Shown here: piece by piece, positions 20,439 through 21,297 of the stretch
How positions within the stretch are numbered: the stretch's first letter is position 1
Layout of the letters: each line of letters opens with the position of its first letter
NCBI GenBank assembly: GCA_905372235.1
Contig: CAJPOF010000040.1
Span: 1-21,297, forward strand
DNA: 21,297 nucleotides
Reading direction: 5' to 3'
Source of the DNA: an uncultured Treponema sp.
GTDB taxonomy: Bacteria > Spirochaetota > Spirochaetia > Treponematales > Treponemataceae
Notes under the pieces: generated by a model
The model's database searches: none
What the model saw: the letters and a program-made list of their open reading frames with translations, nothing else
What the model was told of the DNA's origin: nothing
Made by a program: the position numbers and the translations under genes

Positions 20439-21297
20439 ATGAATACATTTGTACGGCAAAAAACTAAGCGATTTTTCAGTTTGAAGTTCAAAATGACGTT
20501 GATTGCGCTTTCCATCATTTTTGCGACATCGGCGGCTTTTATCATCGGGAGTGTCGTAAATACGCTTTCTGTCCAGAAGCATAATCTTTCGACTTTGCAG
20601 GCAATGTTGAATTCCGATTACGATACGGCAATCAAAGAACAGGTGGAAAACACGTTGAGCATGATTGCCTCGTGCGATTCGATGCTTGAAAAGCAAGGGC
20701 TGGGAATCGACGAGCGGAAAAACATGATAAAGGAAATAATTCGAAATATCCGGTTCGGCACGGACGGATATTTTTGGATTGACACAACGGAAGGCGTGAA
20801 TGTTCTTCTTCCGATTAATCCGTCGGTGGAAGGAAAAATGCGCATGGACGCAAAAGATGTAAACGGAGTTCCGTTCATTCAGAATATCATTTCCGTTGCC
20901 CGTTCAGGCGGCGGATTTACGCAATGGTATTTTCAAGGAATCGGGACGGGAGATGTCGCAAAGCCAAAGCGAGGATACGCCCGTGTTTACGAAAAATTCG
21001 GCTGGGTAATCGGAACGGCGAATTATCTTGACAACATCGATAAAGTGATTGCAAGAGAGCGTTCGTTTGTCCGCAAGAATTTTTCAAAGTTTATGGAAAC
21101 AAACCTGATTATATGTTTTAGCACATTGATAATTTCGAGTTTCATATTTGTGTTTTTGCTTGTCCGTCTTTTTGTCCGCCCGATAGTGTCGGCATCGGAC
21201 AAGCTACAGAACATCTCCGAGGGCGACGGAGACCTTACGGTGAGCCTTCCCGTGAGGGGCGCGGACGAGATAGCGCGGCTTTCCTCCGCGTTCAACA
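20439..21297 (+). CDS. Methyl-accepting chemotaxis protein, single-Cache sensor (3' truncated by window)
   Basis: Inner-membrane chemoreceptor; the visible 286 residues are the sensory half and the reading frame is open at the window end. A basic N-terminus is followed by a first transmembrane helix (about 19-42, TLIALSIIFATSAAFIIG). Then comes a periplasmic sCache_2-type domain (about 45-215) with the typical DGYFWIDTTEGVNVLLP, GKMRMDAKDVNG and KFGWVIGTANYLDNID. A second helix (about 228-250) leads into a HAMP domain beginning LVRPIVSASDKL and containing EGDGDLT and DEIARLSSAFN. The signalling domain lies beyond the edge. Ligand unknown; such Cache domains commonly sense small organic acids. 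The start could be 20439 (leaderless) or 20493. No reading frame for it closes inside the window. Confidence 0.93.
   Translation, partial: MNTFVRQKTKRFFSLKFKMTLIALSIIFATSAAFIIGSVVNTLSVQKHNLSTLQAMLNSDYDTAIKEQVENTLSMIASCDSMLEKQGLGIDERKNMIKEIIRNIRFGTDGYFWIDTTEGVNVLLPINPSVEGKMRMDAKDVNGVPFIQNIISVARSGGGFTQWYFQGIGTGDVAKPKRGYARVYEKFGWVIGTANYLDNIDKVIARERSFVRKNFSKFMETNLIICFSTLIISSFIFVFLLVRLFVRPIVSASDKLQNISEGDGDLTVSLPVRGADEIARLSSAFN

Noticed and set aside
1..21297. Mobile elements, CRISPR arrays, tRNA or rRNA genes
   Set aside because: No transposase or integrase domains, no regularly spaced direct repeats, and no tRNA or rRNA-like sequence were seen on either strand.

Overview
The window looks like a chromosomal segment of a host-associated or gut Treponema (Spirochaetota). 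Pointers are the moderately A+T-rich DNA, the predicted lipoproteins with loose spirochaete-style lipoboxes, a small Treponema-type outer-membrane beta-barrel with a poly-G tract in its promoter, and a Cache-domain chemoreceptor. Genus is an inference from family recognition; no rRNA or tRNA is present to anchor it. I see no transposase, integrase, CRISPR array or attachment site, and the segment reads as stable chromosome.

Layout. (1) 1-7000, plus strand: envelope-precursor and housekeeping genes. These are a phosphohexomutase, uppP (undecaprenyl-diphosphatase), a small secreted protein of unknown function, a fused NAD(P)HX epimerase/dehydratase (nnr), and glmS. (2) 7165-8394: a divergent dicarboxylate/amino-acid:cation symporter. 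(3) 8911-17348: three consecutive, non-identical GH13 glucan-active lipoproteins (a CGTase-like alpha-amylase, a 1082-residue multidomain amylase, a type I pullulanase). Each has its own leader and control elements. Together they would cut alpha-1,4 and alpha-1,6 bonds of starch or glycogen at the cell surface; no sugar transporter or regulator gene lies beside them. (4) 17746-18438, minus: a HAD phosphatase. (5) 18554-19513, plus: a plastid-type glycerol-3-phosphate acyltransferase driven by a consensus promoter. (6) 19609-20253, minus: the outer-membrane beta-barrel. (7) 20439 to the window end, plus: a methyl-accepting chemotaxis protein cut by the window edge.

Most striking signals. A run of ten G (coding strand) sits exactly between the -35 and -10 of the beta-barrel gene, a probable phase-variation switch like those of T. 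pallidum tpr genes and TP0126. Three genes (phosphohexomutase, HAD phosphatase, chemoreceptor) have TATAAT only 6-7 nt before the ATG and no ribosome-binding site, which predicts leaderless mRNAs. glmS has a strong Shine-Dalgarno 24 nt from its ATG with a small hairpin looping out the gap. The amylase genes share an inverted-repeat operator candidate, and the pullulanase leader carries a terminator-like hairpin that abuts the Shine-Dalgarno.
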